A DNA stretch of 64,000 bases from Kitasatospora kifunensis (GCF_014203855.1 NZ_JACHJV010000001.1:6882001-6946000); one strand, 5' to 3'; counted from the first letter of the stretch, positions 1 through 10,200 are shown. Notes: generated by a model not told the origin, from the sequence alone. Numbers and translations: made by a program.

Positions 1-241
1 CGTAGGAGCGGACGACCTGTTCGAAGATTCCCAGGTCGTAACTGTTGGAGAGGATCCGCTGGTGGATCCTGAGCGACAGGGCCGTGTAGGTGAGGAAGAG
101 TGCCCCCGCCAGGGTCCACATCCACCAGGTGAGGTGGCGGTGACCCGCACCGACAGGCTCCGCGTCCACCCGGTTCGCGAGATCCGATTGCCGCGGCGGG
201 TGCGTAGGGTGCGTAGCGCTGTCGGTGGGGGCTGCCCGCAT
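1..241 (-). CDS. DUF2079-type membrane protein, N-terminal part
   Basis: This is the first 80 codons of a protein that runs off the left edge. It starts with an ATG at 241. A hydrophilic N-terminus is followed by a hydrophobic segment beginning LTWWMWTLAGALFLTYTALS, then SNSYDLGIFEQVVRSY. That last string is the characteristic opening of DUF2079 multi-pass membrane proteins, which are large putative glycosyltransferase-like integral membrane proteins of unknown function in actinobacteria. The family link comes from recalled motifs, and only the beginning is visible. Confidence 0.7.
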   Translation of the reverse strand, partial: MRAAPTDSATHPTHPPRQSDLANRVDAEPVGAGHRHLTWWMWTLAGALFLTYTALSLRIHQRILSNSYDLGIFEQVVRSY

Positions 242-365
242 GACTACACCTTCCGGAAGCTGACGCCGATGCCATCAAGATGCCAGCAAAATTCCGGACT
301 TGACTTCGCGTCATTTCCCGTTGGCGCAGAATCATCCGATTGGCTCTGCGCCGGTGTTGATCGTT

Positions 366-426
366 GGTGTCAGCCGTTGGCGTCGGCCCTCGGTGTCAGC
401 CGTTGGCGCCGGTCGCCGGTGTCAGC
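366..426. repeat. short direct repeats, 17 bp
   Basis: The 17-mer GGTGTCAGCCGTTGGCG occurs at 366-382 and again at 392-408, 26 bp apart. A shortened copy (GGTGTCAGC) lies at 418-426. The copies sit between the 5' end of the DUF2079 gene and the 3' end of the cold-shock-domain gene. No function is evident. Confidence 0.6.
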
Positions 427-877
427 TCTCGGCCCAGCCGTGCTTCTTGCCGAACTGCAGCATCCCGCGGCGGACCTGCAGGATCTGCTCACCGGTCAGT
501 GACGGCGCCGCGGTCAGCAGGGCCTCGGTCACCTCGTGGAGAAACTCGTCCGCGGCGAGCACGTCGCACAGGGAGTCGTCGCCCTCCGCCTTCGGGGCGA
601 GCGAATTCGGGGCCAGGGCATGCGAGCGGGTCAGCGGCAGGGGCGGCGGCGGGGCCACCGGGTTGCCGTCAGGCCCGAGCGGAAGTCGAACGGCGGAGGC
701 CTTCAGCCCCCGGTCGCCATCCTCGATCTCGAACTCCACCGCCAGGCCCGAGCGCACATAGGACTCGGGAATCAGCATGTCGTTCACGTGCAGGAAGACG
801 TCCTCCCCGCCACCATCCGGAGCGATGAACCCATAGCCCCGCGCACTGTCGAACCGCACCACACGACCGGCAACCAC
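422..877 (-). CDS. cold-shock-domain protein with C-terminal extension
   Basis: The 151-residue protein starts at the GTG at 877, just before VAGRVVRFDSARGYGFIAPD, because the cold-shock domain begins immediately there. A longer frame to 961 only adds unrelated sequence. The CSD (about residues 1-65) carries the RNP-1-like GYGFIAPD and RNP-2-like DVFLHVND motifs that bind single-stranded nucleic acid. A proline-rich linker and a helical tail of about 60 residues follow. Streptomycetes have a CspA-family paralogue group with such a tail, and the role of the tail is not known to me. The product is probably a cytoplasmic RNA or ssDNA chaperone. The gene stands alone. Confidence 0.85.
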   Translation of the reverse strand: MVAGRVVRFDSARGYGFIAPDGGGEDVFLHVNDMLIPESYVRSGLAVEFEIEDGDRGLKASAVRLPLGPDGNPVAPPPPLPLTRSHALAPNSLAPKAEGDDSLCDVLAADEFLHEVTEALLTAAPSLTGEQILQVRRGMLQFGKKHGWAES

Positions 878-1114
878 GAATAACCCCCAAACACCATCGG
901 GCCCCTTGCCCGAAGAACCTGGACCGAAGATTAGTACTACCCCGCCGCCCAAAGCGAGCATGGCTGTCGGGACTGTTCAACTGACGCACCGCGCCGGATC
1001 GGAGCAGCGGACCGTCTTGGCGGGTCAGCCGTTGGTCGATGGGCGGGTTTGCGGCCGCCCGAGCGGTGCCGGGCAGTACGATCGGCTCTCCGGCCGAAGG
1101 AATCGGGGGACGAT

Positions 1115-3400
1115 GTGACTGGGGACGAGATCGCGAACTCGATCCGCGGAAACGCCCAGCTGAACGGGACCGCGGTGATGGCCCAGCGGGTCGACCTGGT
1201 CATCAACCAGGCCATAGCGGAGCCCGATCCGGCCCTCGCCTTCGTGGTGCCCAGCCAGGTCCCGCGTCCGCTGGACACCTTCGTCAACCGGGAGGACCAG
1301 CTCGGCCGACTCTGGCGGCTGGCCGAGGCCCCCGCCCGGCGCTACCAGCCGCTGGTGGTCGTGGTCAGCGGCGCAGGCGGGGTGGGCAAGACCGAGTTCG
1401 GGCGGGTCTGGGCACACGAGGCGCGCACGCTCTTCCCCGACGGACGGCTCTACCTCGACCTGACCCCGCTGCGCCGCGGTGGCAGCGTGGAGATCGGCGA
1501 GGTGCTGGCCGAGTTCCTGCGCGCCCTGGGGCAGGACGACCGGATCATCTCACCCACCGTCGTGGGGCGCGCGGGGCAGTACCGCTCCCGCACCGAGGGC
1601 CGCCGACTGCTCGTGGTGCTCGACGGTGTTCACCCGACGGACGATCTGGAGGAGCTGCTGCCCTCTTCGAGCGAGAGCGCCGTCCTGGTCATCAGCCACC
1701 ACCGCCGCCCGGACCTGGAGGACCGGGGCGCCGTCCCGCTGGTGCTCGGGCCGCTCGCGGAGGAGCACGCCCGGATCCTGCTGACCGGCTTCACCGGGGA
1801 CGACCGGGCTGCGGCCGAGCCGGACTCGATGGCGGAGCTGCTGCGGATGTGCGCGGGCCTGCCGGTCGCGCTGCGCGCGGCGGGGTCCCGGCTGAAGGGG
1901 CGGCCCCGATGGCGGGTGTCGCGCCTGGTCGAGGAACTGCGGGACGAGAGCGCCCGGCTCGAACGCCTGGGAGGAGACCGGTCGGTGGTGGAGACCCTGT
2001 GGGATGCGACCTACCAGGACCTGCCCCCGCGCACGGCCCGGCTGTACCGCCTGCTCGCCGACCACCCCGGACCCGACAGCACGGTGGAGTCCGCGGCCGC
2101 GCTGGCCGGGTACGACGTCGAGCAGGCCGAGGACGCGCTGCTGGAGCTGGTCCGCGCCAGCCTGCTGACCCAGGACGAGGCCGGCGGGCGGTTCCGCCTG
2201 CACGACCTGATCCGCCTGCACGCCCGGGGTTGGGCCCAGGCCGAGCCCGACGGCGCCGACCAGGAGGCTGCGCTGCTGCGCCTGGCCCGCTGGTACCGGC
2301 GCCAGGCCGAGCGCGCCGACCGGGCCGCGAAGGGCGACCGGCTGCGGATCGCACAGGCGCTGACGGTGGATCAAGCACCCGGCCCCGACCTGCCGTTCAG
2401 CACCACCGCCGAGGCGGTGCGCTGGCTGGAGGAGGAGCGGCAGGCACTGTTCGCCCTGGTCCGCCGCGCGGCGCAGGCCGGCCACCACGAGCTGGCCTGG
2501 GCCACCGCCGAACCGTTGGACGTGCTCTTCGAGAGCCACCGGCATTACGCCGACTGCATCGACGCCTTCGACTACGCGGTGCAGGCGGCCGACCAGGACG
2601 CGGGCTCGGGCGCGAGTCGCGAGGAGAGCAGCGACGGGGAGCAGGACGCTGACAACAGGAGGCAGCAGGCGCGGGCCTGGCTGCGCTGTCTGCTGGCCCG
2701 ACCGCTCTGGGAGCTCGGCCAGTTCGAGCGGGCCCGCCGGATCCTGGACGAGGCCTTCGCCGCCGCCGAGGCCTGCGGCTACCAACGGCTCCAGGCCGCC
2801 GTCTGGGAGCGCGGCGGCAAGCTGCACCAGGCCCAGGGTGAATTCGCCCGCACCGCAGGCGACCTCGCTCGCGCGGAGACCGAATTCACCCACGCCGAGG
2901 CCGACTTCACCCGCTCGCTGGCCATCAACGAGGCGATCGGACATCCGCGTGGCGTGATGCTCCAGCTCTACCTGCTGGCCGGCCTGAAGACCCTGCGGCA
3001 GCAGCCCGGTCAGGCGATCGAGCTGCTGGGCCAGGCAGCGGTGCTGGCTGCCGGCGGCCGGGACCGCAAGCCGGACGAGCGGATGCGCGGCCGGATCGCC
3101 CACGCCACCGGCGTCGCCCGGCTCGCCATGGGGCAGCTGCGGCAGGCCGAGGAGCCGCTGCGTCTCGCGCTGGAGATCGCCGAGGGACGGGGCGCGGACT
3201 TCGACCAGGCGCAGGCGCGTGACCTGCTGGCGGGCATCGTCACCGATCCGGCGGAGGCCGCCGAGCACCGCCGTCGCGCCGACGAGGTGTACGCGGCGGC
3301 GGGTGGCCTGCGGCTGCGCCCCTCGGGGTCGGGCCGGCCGGATGAGGCACCGGATGAGTCAGCGGATGAGTCAGCGGAGGGCGACGGGCAGCAGCCGTAG
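1115..3400 (+). CDS. NB-ARC/STAND NTPase with TPR-like C-terminus
   Basis: The 761-residue protein starts at a GTG at 1115, preceded by GGGGGA at good spacing. Upstream in-frame codons lack such a site. A short N-terminal segment (GDEIANSIRGNAQLNGTAV) of the kind seen at the start of many Streptomyces STAND proteins leads into an NB-ARC ATPase. The Walker A is SGAGGVGKTEF near residues 85-95, the Walker B is RLLVVLDGV near 165-172, and an MHD-like RLHDLIRLHA lies near 362-375. The C-terminal half is helical and TPR-like, with an Asp/Glu-rich tail. No effector domain or HTH is visible, so it may be a signalling ATPase or scaffold rather than a transcription factor. The 3' end overlaps the convergent gene by 30 bp. 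Confidence 0.85.
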   Translation: MTGDEIANSIRGNAQLNGTAVMAQRVDLVINQAIAEPDPALAFVVPSQVPRPLDTFVNREDQLGRLWRLAEAPARRYQPLVVVVSGAGGVGKTEFGRVWAHEARTLFPDGRLYLDLTPLRRGGSVEIGEVLAEFLRALGQDDRIISPTVVGRAGQYRSRTEGRRLLVVLDGVHPTDDLEELLPSSSESAVLVISHHRRPDLEDRGAVPLVLGPLAEEHARILLTGFTGDDRAAAEPDSMAELLRMCAGLPVALRAAGSRLKGRPRWRVSRLVEELRDESARLERLGGDRSVVETLWDATYQDLPPRTARLYRLLADHPGPDSTVESAAALAGYDVEQAEDALLELVRASLLTQDEAGGRFRLHDLIRLHARGWAQAEPDGADQEAALLRLARWYRRQAERADRAAKGDRLRIAQALTVDQAPGPDLPFSTTAEAVRWLEEERQALFALVRRAAQAGHHELAWATAEPLDVLFESHRHYADCIDAFDYAVQAADQDAGSGASREESSDGEQDADNRRQQARAWLRCLLARPLWELGQFERARRILDEAFAAAEACGYQRLQAAVWERGGKLHQAQGEFARTAGDLARAETEFTHAEADFTRSLAINEAIGHPRGVMLQLYLLAGLKTLRQQPGQAIELLGQAAVLAAGGRDRKPDERMRGRIAHATGVARLAMGQLRQAEEPLRLALEIAEGRGADFDQAQARDLLAGIVTDPAEAAEHRRRADEVYAAAGGLRLRPSGSGRPDEAPDESADESAEGDGQQP

Positions 3401-5170
3401 CCGCCGCCCGCCGATCAGCACCGTGACCTCACCGGGCGGCCCGGCTGCCGCCCCGGCGGCCCGGGTGGCCCGGGTGGCCTCGGGGACAGGGCGCTGCCGG
3501 TCACAGCACGCGGCGTAGAGGGCGGAGGCGGCGACGGCCAGCTCCGTCGACGTCGGTGTCGACGGAGCTGGCGGTGTCGGTGTCGAAGCGGCGTCGGTGC
3601 TGCTGGTGCCGGGCACGACCGAGACGGTGCTGCTCGGGCCGTTGCGCAGGCTCAGCCGCAGGCGTCCCGGACCGGCCGTCACGGCCGCCGCCCGAGCGCG
3701 CGGGTGCTGGGCCAGCAGCGCGGCTGCCCGCTCGGCACCGTCGTCCGGATCGTTCGACTCGGCGCCTGCCGCCGTCGCCGAGCCCAGCACCACCACCGCG
3801 TTCTGCAGCAACCGCAGGTCGTCGCACCGGTCGACGTCGACCAGCAGGTGCACCCGGGCCTCGGGATGCGCCTCGCGCGTCGCGTACTGCTCCACCGCCG
3901 CCGGGAAGCGCTCCACCAGGACGGTCAGGCCGTCCGGGCGGCGTGCGGTGATCCTGGTCCAGGTCTGCAGCGCCGCCGCGGGGCGCAGCGCGGGGTCGGG
4001 CGCCGGCAGGGCACGCACGGCGGGCGCCCGGGCCGGCTCCGCCAGCCCCAGGACGCCGTACATCAGCGAGCGCAGCGCCCCGGCCGAGCCGCCCACCAGG
4101 TCGAAGGTCTGGTCGGCCGCGCCGCGCAGGGCACCGGGCCGGTACCCCTCCACCGCCCGCGCCACCTGCTCGCGCAACTCCGCGCCCGGGTCCAGCCCCG
4201 GGGCGAGGGCGGCGAGCGTGGTCAACGGGCTGCCGGGGACCACCTCACGCCCACCGTCGCCGACCAGCATCACCGGGCGGTCCAGCGCCGCCGCGTACAG
4301 GGCCACCGATCCGTGGTCGCCGATGACGCAGTCCGCGGCCACCACCGCGGCCCGCCAGCCCTCGTCCGGCGCGAGCAGCACCAGCCCCGCGTCCAGCGCA
4401 TCGGCGAGCCAGTGCCGCACCAGCCAAGGGCTGTGCTGCGCCCACACGTTGGGGTGCAGCGCCAGCACCACCCGGTACTCGTCGTACGGCAGCTCGGCCA
4501 GCAGCCGCGCGGGCAGCGCGGTCAGGCTCTCGTACAGGGAGCGCTTGCCCCAGGTGGAGGAGAGCACGATCAGCCGCCGCCCGTCACCGCCGCCCAGCGC
4601 CCGGCGGTACGCCTCGCGGCGCGCCCGCCCCGCGAGCATCCGGTCGAGGCAGGGATCGCCGATCACCCTGGCGTGCGCGGCGGCCGGCGGGCAGGACCGT
4701 GCGAGCCGCTTCAGCTGGTCCGGATGGGCCAGGCCGATCAGCGAGGCCGTGACCCGGCCCTGGTGCAGCAACTGACGGGCCGACAGGCCGGACGCCTCGG
4801 GAGCGTCCTGCTCCTCCTGCTCGCCTTGCTGGGAAGTGGTCACCGCCGTGGTCGTCAGCCGCTTGTTGAAGCCCGCTCCGTGCGGGACCAGCATCAACGG
4901 GGCCCGAAGGCGGTGGAGATCGCCGTTGGGGCTGGCCGCCAGCGCGAGATGGGCCCGACTGTCGACCGCCTTGGACCACGGGAGGTGCGGCATCCCGGCC
5001 GCGTCGAGCAGTGCCGGCAGGCGGTGGCCGAAGTCCGAGCCCGGTACGACGGTGAAGGACAGGTCCACCCGCTTGTCACCGGCGAACAGCGGGACGACGT
5101 CGAGCATGCGGTACAGCGAGGTCTCGGTCCGCACCGCCACCAGGACCGACCGCTGAGTGCTACCTGTCAA
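3371..5170 (-). CDS. GT-B-like protein, CDP-glycerol glycerophosphotransferase-like
   Basis: The 599-residue protein has two Rossmann-like halves. Landmarks are LMLVPHGAGFNK, LIVLSSTWGKRSLYESL and VIGDHGSVALYAAALDRPV. The last resembles the donor-side motif of CDP-glycerol:polyglycerophosphate glycerophosphotransferases and related GT-B enzymes. The C-terminal 60 residues are Thr/Pro-rich and low-complexity. The substrate is unknown, and streptomycete relatives are usually annotated as hypothetical. The start is a TTG at 5170 with no convincing Shine-Dalgarno, so it could lie slightly downstream. The upstream region is dominated by the 7-bp repeat beginning at 5192, which separates the gene from any promoter. 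Confidence 0.6.
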   Translation of the reverse strand: MTGSTQRSVLVAVRTETSLYRMLDVVPLFAGDKRVDLSFTVVPGSDFGHRLPALLDAAGMPHLPWSKAVDSRAHLALAASPNGDLHRLRAPLMLVPHGAGFNKRLTTTAVTTSQQGEQEEQDAPEASGLSARQLLHQGRVTASLIGLAHPDQLKRLARSCPPAAAHARVIGDPCLDRMLAGRARREAYRRALGGGDGRRLIVLSSTWGKRSLYESLTALPARLLAELPYDEYRVVLALHPNVWAQHSPWLVRHWLADALDAGLVLLAPDEGWRAAVVAADCVIGDHGSVALYAAALDRPVMLVGDGGREVVPGSPLTTLAALAPGLDPGAELREQVARAVEGYRPGALRGAADQTFDLVGGSAGALRSLMYGVLGLAEPARAPAVRALPAPDPALRPAAALQTWTRITARRPDGLTVLVERFPAAVEQYATREAHPEARVHLLVDVDRCDDLRLLQNAVVVLGSATAAGAESNDPDDGAERAAALLAQHPRARAAAVTAGPGRLRLSLRNGPSSTVSVVPGTSSTDAASTPTPPAPSTPTSTELAVAASALYAACCDRQRPVPEATRATRAAGAAAGPPGEVTVLIGGRRLRLLPVALR

Positions 5171-5191
5171 GGCGTCTACCAGAGATCATCG

Positions 5192-5438
5192 CCCGGTGCC
5201 CGGTGCCCGGTGCCCGGTGCCCGGTGCCCGGTGCCCGGTGCCCGGTGCCCGGTGCCCGGTGCCCGGTGCCCGGTGCCCGGTGCCCGGTGCCCGGTGCCCG
5301 GTGCCCGGTGCCCGGTGCCCGGTGCCCGGTGCCCGGTGCCCGGTGCCCGGTGCCCGGTGCCCGGTGCCCGGTGCCCGGTGCCCGGTGCCCGGTGCCCGGT
5401 GCCCGGTGCCCGGTGCCCGGTGCCCGGTGCCCGGTGCC
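5192..5438. repeat. perfect heptanucleotide microsatellite, 35 x CCCGGTG
   Basis: The unit CCCGGTG is repeated 35 times without a mismatch from 5192 to 5436, followed by two bases of a 36th copy. Because 7 is not a multiple of 3, every frame reads the same period-7 peptide (PGARCPV on plus, GTGHRAP on minus), so all six frames stay open. Apparent ORFs here are artefacts of the repeat. It lies 22 bp upstream of the TTG start of the GT-B-like gene. Such a perfect array should gain or lose units by slippage, and copy number in an assembly may be unreliable. Confidence 0.98.
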
Positions 5439-5604
5439 ATGGTCCGCTAGCGCTTTGCCGGTCGATTTTCAACCCATCCTCCGGCTCGAACGTCATCGGT
5501 GAGGATACGTTAGGTCAGCAGGCGGGCAAATTCCCGTCCCCTCGCCGCCCGGCCACCCCACCTGACTACTCCGTCCGGCGACGAAGCCCGCCCGGCCACT
5601 CCGG

Positions 5605-6249
5605 TCAGCGCTGCGCGGTCACGGTCATCCGGGCGTAGCCGATGACGTGGCTGCTCATACTGAAGGTCGTCAGCGCGGGCGGGGTGCTGCCGGGCAGCGC
5701 CAAGCTGGCGGTGTCCAGGGCGTAGACGGTGATCTGGTAGTGGTGCTTGACGTCACCGGCAGGTGGGCACGGCCCCAGGTAGCCGGTCAGGCCGGCGTCG
5801 TCGGTGCCGGTGACCGAGCCGGCCGGTGCGGTGCTGCCCAGGGAGGTGGCAGTGGCGGGGATGTCCCAGACCAGCCAGTGCCAGAAGCCGCTGCCGCTGG
5901 GGGCGTCGGGGTCGTACATGGTGGCCGCGTAGCTGCGGGTGCCCACCGGTGCGCCGCTCCAGTCCAGCGTGAACTGCTCGTTGCCGCCGGTGCAGCCGAA
6001 GGAGTTGGCCCAGGCACTGGCCGGGAACGTGCCACCGTCGTGGACCTGCGGACTGGTCACGGTGAAGCGCCGGGCCTGGTCGGGGATGCCCTTGCGGATC
6101 GTGGTGTAGCCGTAGCCGTAGCCGCCGTCGTGCCGCCGGGTGCCGGCGTCGCTGTGGGCGGCGGCGCTGGTGGCGGCCATGGCGCTGACGGCCAGGGCCA
6201 GGGTGGCGATGGTGCGCACGGGCTTCTTCATGCGGACGGGCTGCTTCAT
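5605..6249 (-). CDS. secreted PEBP protein (YbhB/YbcL type)
   Basis: The 214-residue protein starts at the ATG at 6249, which has GGAGG six bases upstream. The longer frame to 6402 lacks this. Residues 1-33 form a Sec signal peptide: Lys/Arg-rich, then a hydrophobic TLALAVSAMAATSAAA stretch ending near AHS. The mature part is a phosphatidylethanolamine-binding-protein fold of the bacterial Raf-kinase-inhibitor-like family, with TMYDPDAPSGSGFWHWLVWD (ligand-site DPDAP and HW) and GPCPPAGDVKHHY. It is exported, and its ligand is unknown. It is divergent from an MmyB-type regulator across a 142-bp intergenic region, which suggests control by that regulator. Confidence 0.9.
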   Translation of the reverse strand: MKQPVRMKKPVRTIATLALAVSAMAATSAAAHSDAGTRRHDGGYGYGYTTIRKGIPDQARRFTVTSPQVHDGGTFPASAWANSFGCTGGNEQFTLDWSGAPVGTRSYAATMYDPDAPSGSGFWHWLVWDIPATATSLGSTAPAGSVTGTDDAGLTGYLGPCPPAGDVKHHYQITVYALDTASLALPGSTPPALTTFSMSSHVIGYARMTVTAQR

Positions 6250-6391
6250 GGTGGGCCTCCGGGGCGGACGGGAGACGGATGGGTACCTCGGCAACGATTC
6301 CGTCGGTGCCGCCGGCGGGGAAGGCTCTGCGAAGCCTGGTACTCCAAGTGCCAGCCTCGCCCGTGGACGAGGAGCGGTGCCGCCCGCGATC

Positions 6392-7273
6392 ATGGCGGAC
6401 ATGGCGAGTCATCGAGGGGATCGGCAGGCCGAACTGTCGCGGTTCCTGCGCGCGGTACGGGCTCGGGTGCAGCCGCAGGACGTCGGCCTGCCCAGCGTCG
6501 GCAGTCGGCGGACCCCTGGCCTGCGCCGCCAGGAGGTCGCGCAGTTGGCCGCGGTCAGCATCGACTGGTACATCCGCCTCGAACAGGGGCGGGTCGGCAC
6601 ACCGGGCGTCGCCGTGCTGGACAGCGTGGCCGCCGCACTGCGACTGTCGCAGACCGAACGGGAGCACCTGCACCTGATCGCGCGCGGTGAGGCGCCGGCT
6701 GCCCCGCACGTCCCGGCGCCGGTGGGTCTGTCGCTGCGCGCCCTGCTCGACGGCATGCCGCTGCTGCCCGCCTACCTCGTCGACTTCCGCTTCGAGATCC
6801 TGGCGCGCAACGGCGCGGCAGCGGCCCTGTTCGGCGAGGACTTCGGGACTCCGGCAGAGGCCAACGTCGCACGCCTGCTCTTCACTTCGCCACGGGTGCG
6901 GGCCACACAGGTGGACTGGGCGCGGATCGCCCGCGAGACGGTCGGCAACCTGCGTGCCAACCTCGTCCGTCACCGGGACGACCCGCGGTTGCCCGCCTTG
7001 ATCGAGGAACTCCGCTGCTGCAGCGCCGAGTTCTCGATCTGGTGGGACGACCACACGGTGCAGGAGCGCTCGCACGGGGTCAAGCGGATCCGGCACGAGC
7101 TGGTCGGCGAGCTGACCGTCTGCTACGACACCCTGGCCGCGCTGGACGGTTCGGACCAGCGCCTGGTCGTGCTGACCCCGGCCGATGCCGCAGCCGAGCA
7201 GGCCCTGCGCTCGCTGATCGCGCTACGGACGAAGTCCCTGACCGGAGTCGGACTGTCCGTCATCGTCGCCTAG
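6392..7273 (+). CDS. XRE-family regulator with MmyB-like sensor domain
   Basis: The 293-residue protein starts with ATG at 6392; a second ATG at 6401 is equally possible. The N-terminal XRE HTH spans about residues 15-85 (TPGLRRQEVAQLAAVSIDWY, then RLEQGR). The C-terminal PAS-like ligand-binding domain of MmyB-type regulators contains YLVDFRFEILARNGAAAALF and a conserved WDDHTVQERSHGVKRI. Members typically repress an adjacent divergent gene and respond to fatty-acid-like or other small ligands. Here the divergent gene encodes the secreted PEBP protein. The next gene downstream is convergent, 12 bp from its stop. Confidence 0.9.
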   Translation: MADMASHRGDRQAELSRFLRAVRARVQPQDVGLPSVGSRRTPGLRRQEVAQLAAVSIDWYIRLEQGRVGTPGVAVLDSVAAALRLSQTEREHLHLIARGEAPAAPHVPAPVGLSLRALLDGMPLLPAYLVDFRFEILARNGAAAALFGEDFGTPAEANVARLLFTSPRVRATQVDWARIARETVGNLRANLVRHRDDPRLPALIEELRCCSAEFSIWWDDHTVQERSHGVKRIRHELVGELTVCYDTLAALDGSDQRLVVLTPADAAAEQALRSLIALRTKSLTGVGLSVIVA

Positions 7274-7284
7274 GGCCCGACAGT

Positions 7285-10200
7285 TCAGGCGCGGCGGCGG
7301 AAGGTGACGAGGTCGCTGCCGAAGGTGCAGACGAGGAGGTCGGGGGCGGCGAAGGCGAGGCCCAGGGAGGGCGCCGGGAGGTCCAGGACGGTGCTGCAGG
7401 TGCGGCTGACGAGGTCCCAGGAGCGCGCGGTGCCGTCCTGGGAGGCGGTGATGGCGGTGGGGCGGCCGCCCAGGGTGGCGCAGGTCACCGCGTACACGCT
7501 GCCGGTGTGGCCGACCAGGGGCTGGCCGATGGGCGCCGCGGTGGTCAGGTCCCAGATCCGTGCGGTGCCGTCCTGGGAGGCGGTGACCGCGATGGGGCGC
7601 CCGTCCAGGGTGGTGCAGGCCACGGCGTGCACCCAGTTGGTGTGGCCGGTGAGGGGTCGGCCGATGGGTGTTCCCGTCGTCAGGTCCCAGATCCTGGCGG
7701 TGTGGTCGTAGGAGGCGGTGACGGCGATGGACCGACCGTCCAGTTCGGTGCACGCCACCGCGCTGACCCGGTCGGTGTGGCCGGTGAGGGGTTGGCCGAC
7801 GGGGTGCCCGGTGGCCAGGCTCCAGAGGCGCGCCGTGCGGTCTCTGGAGCCGGTGACGGCGACGGGTCGGCCGTCCATCCACGTGCAGGCCACCGCGTAC
7901 ACGGTGCCGGTGTGGCCGACCAGGGGTTGGCCGATGGGCGCACCGGTGGTCAGGTCCCAGATCCGCCCCGTGTGGTCGGAGGAGGCGGTGACGGCGACGG
8001 GGCGGGCCTCGAGGTGGGCGCAGGCCACCGCCTGGACGCTGCCGCTGTGGCCGGCGAGTGGTTCGCCGACGGGGTGTCCGGTGGCGAGGTCCCAGATCCG
8101 GGCGGTGCGGTCCCGGGAGGCGGAGAGGGCGACGGGACGGCCTTGCAGCTCCGTGCAGGCCACCGCCTTGATCTGCTTTCGGTAGTGAACGAGGGGTTGG
8201 CCGAGAGTCTGTCCGGTGGTCAGGTCCCACACCCGCACGGTGTTGTCCCCGGAGCCGGTGACGGCGATGGGGGAGCCGTCCAGCGTGGTGCAGGCCACGG
8301 CGTGCACCCAACTGGTGTGGCCGGTGAGGGGTTTGCCGATCGGGCTCCCGGTGGTGAGGTCCCAGATCCGCGCGGTGCCGTCCTCCGCGCCGGTGACGGC
8401 GACGGGGAAGCCGTCCAGGCTGCCGCACGCCACCGCGTCCACCGGACTGGTGTGGCCGGTGAGGGGTCTGCCGATCGGGCTCCCGGTGGTCAGGTCCCAG
8501 ATCCGCGCGGTGCGGTCGAAGGAACCGGTGACGGCGACGGGCCGACCCTTCAACCTGGTGCACGCCACCCCGTGCACGCTGCCGGCGTGGCCGGTGAGGG
8601 GCCTGCCGATGGGATCTCCCGTCGTCAGGTCCCATACCCGGACGGTGCGGTCGTCGGAGGCGGTGACGGCGATGGGGCGGCCGTACAGCTGTGTGCAGGC
8701 CACCGCGTGGATGCCTTCGGTGTGGCCGGTGAGCGGTCGACCGATCGGTGCGCCGGTGGCGAGGTCCCAGACGCGTGCGGTGCGGTCCCGGGAGGCGGTG
8801 ACGGCGACGGGCCGGCCGTCCAGCCACGTGCAGGCCACCGCGTACACGCTGGCGGTGTGGCCGGTGAGGGGTTGGCCGATGGGCGCGCTGGTGGTCAGGT
8901 CCCAGATCCGTGCGGTGCCGTCCTGGGAGGCGGTGACGGCGACGGGTCGGCCGTCGAGGGTGCTGCAGGCCACGGCGTGGATGCCTCCGCTGTGGCCGGT
9001 GAGGGCCTGACCGACGCGTGCTCCGGTGGACAGGTCCCAGATCCGTGCGGTGCCTTCGGCGGACCCGGCGACGGCCAGTGACCGCCCCCGGTGCTCGGCG
9101 CAGGCCACCGCGTAGACCCGGTTGGTGTGGCCGGTGAGGGTGTTGCGCAGGGCGGCGGACAGGTTTCCGCCGGTGGCGTGCAGTGGTTGCCAAGTGCCGG
9201 GGGCGGCCTTGCTGTTGAGTGATGCCAGCAGAGCCGGTGCGTTGTAGCGCGCCGCGTCCAGGGCGAGGATCTGGCGACGCCGGCTCGGGGTTGCCGGGCG
9301 GTGGGCCCCGATCGAGGTGCGGTAGACCGCCGCGGCCAGGCGGGCGGCTTCCTCGGCGGCGGCGGGCAGGTGCGGGGTGAGGCCGTCGGGGTCGGCGTGC
9401 ACCAGGTACTCCGGGTCGGCGAGCACCTGGTCGAGCAGGTCGCCGCGCACGGCATGGGTGGCGAGATAGCGCAGCGTGTACGGGTGGGCGTGCGACCAGT
9501 CGCGGGTGCCGTCCATGCCGTACGGGACGCGCTCGGTCAGCACGTGGGTGAAGGCGGCGTGCACGGCCATGGCGTCGACACCGCTCTGCAGGTGCTCGGC
9601 GAGCGCCAGGTGGTAGAGGCGGTAGGCGGAGCGGTCGTCCTCGACGGCCTCCACGACGTAGGAGCCGGCCGCCTCGCGCAGCCACCTGATGTCCTGGTCG
9701 GTGTAGGGGCGGCCGGCGATGGCGGCGGCCAGCGGGGCCCAGAGGTCCTCCCAGGGCAGGCCCTGGCCTTGGGCGTAGGCGAGCGGGCGGAGCAGGTCGG
9801 CGGCGCGGCCGGCGTCCGGGCCCAGGCGGCGGCCGAGGTCGGCGGCCATCGCCTGGTCGGCGTGCCGGGGCAGGCCCTGGCGCCAGCGCGGATCGTCGGC
9901 GTCGGGTATCTGCGGCTCGGCGACCAGGGTGTTGGCCGCCAGACGCGCCACCAGGAAGGACTGGCCCGCCGCCTCGGCAACCGCGGCCGCTATCGGCCGC
10001 ATCGTTGCGAGCGCGAGCTCGCGGTAGGCGGAGCCGGCCTGGAGGAGGTTGCGCATGGTGTACGTCAGCACGGCCTCGGGGTCGGCGTAGCGCTCGGCGT
10101 CGAGGTCGATCTGCTCCTCGCGGCGCAGTCCGAGGCGGGACAGCAGATGGGGGCGGGTGCCCAGCAGCAGGCGGATGCGCCCGGCGGCGTGGGTGATCAG

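Noticed and set aside
5192..5438. Possible CRISPR array
   Set aside because: The unit is 7 bp with no spacers and no cas genes nearby; it is a microsatellite.
5157..5638. Long open frames on both strands encoding period-7 peptides (PGARCPV, GTGHRAP)
   Set aside because: They are produced by the 7-bp repeat, which stays open in all six frames. There is no family match, and the repeat explains them fully.
7042..9081. A 679-codon plus-strand open frame with GDGDG repeats
   Set aside because: It is the antisense of the WD40 repeats; the repetitiveness is inherited from that gene.
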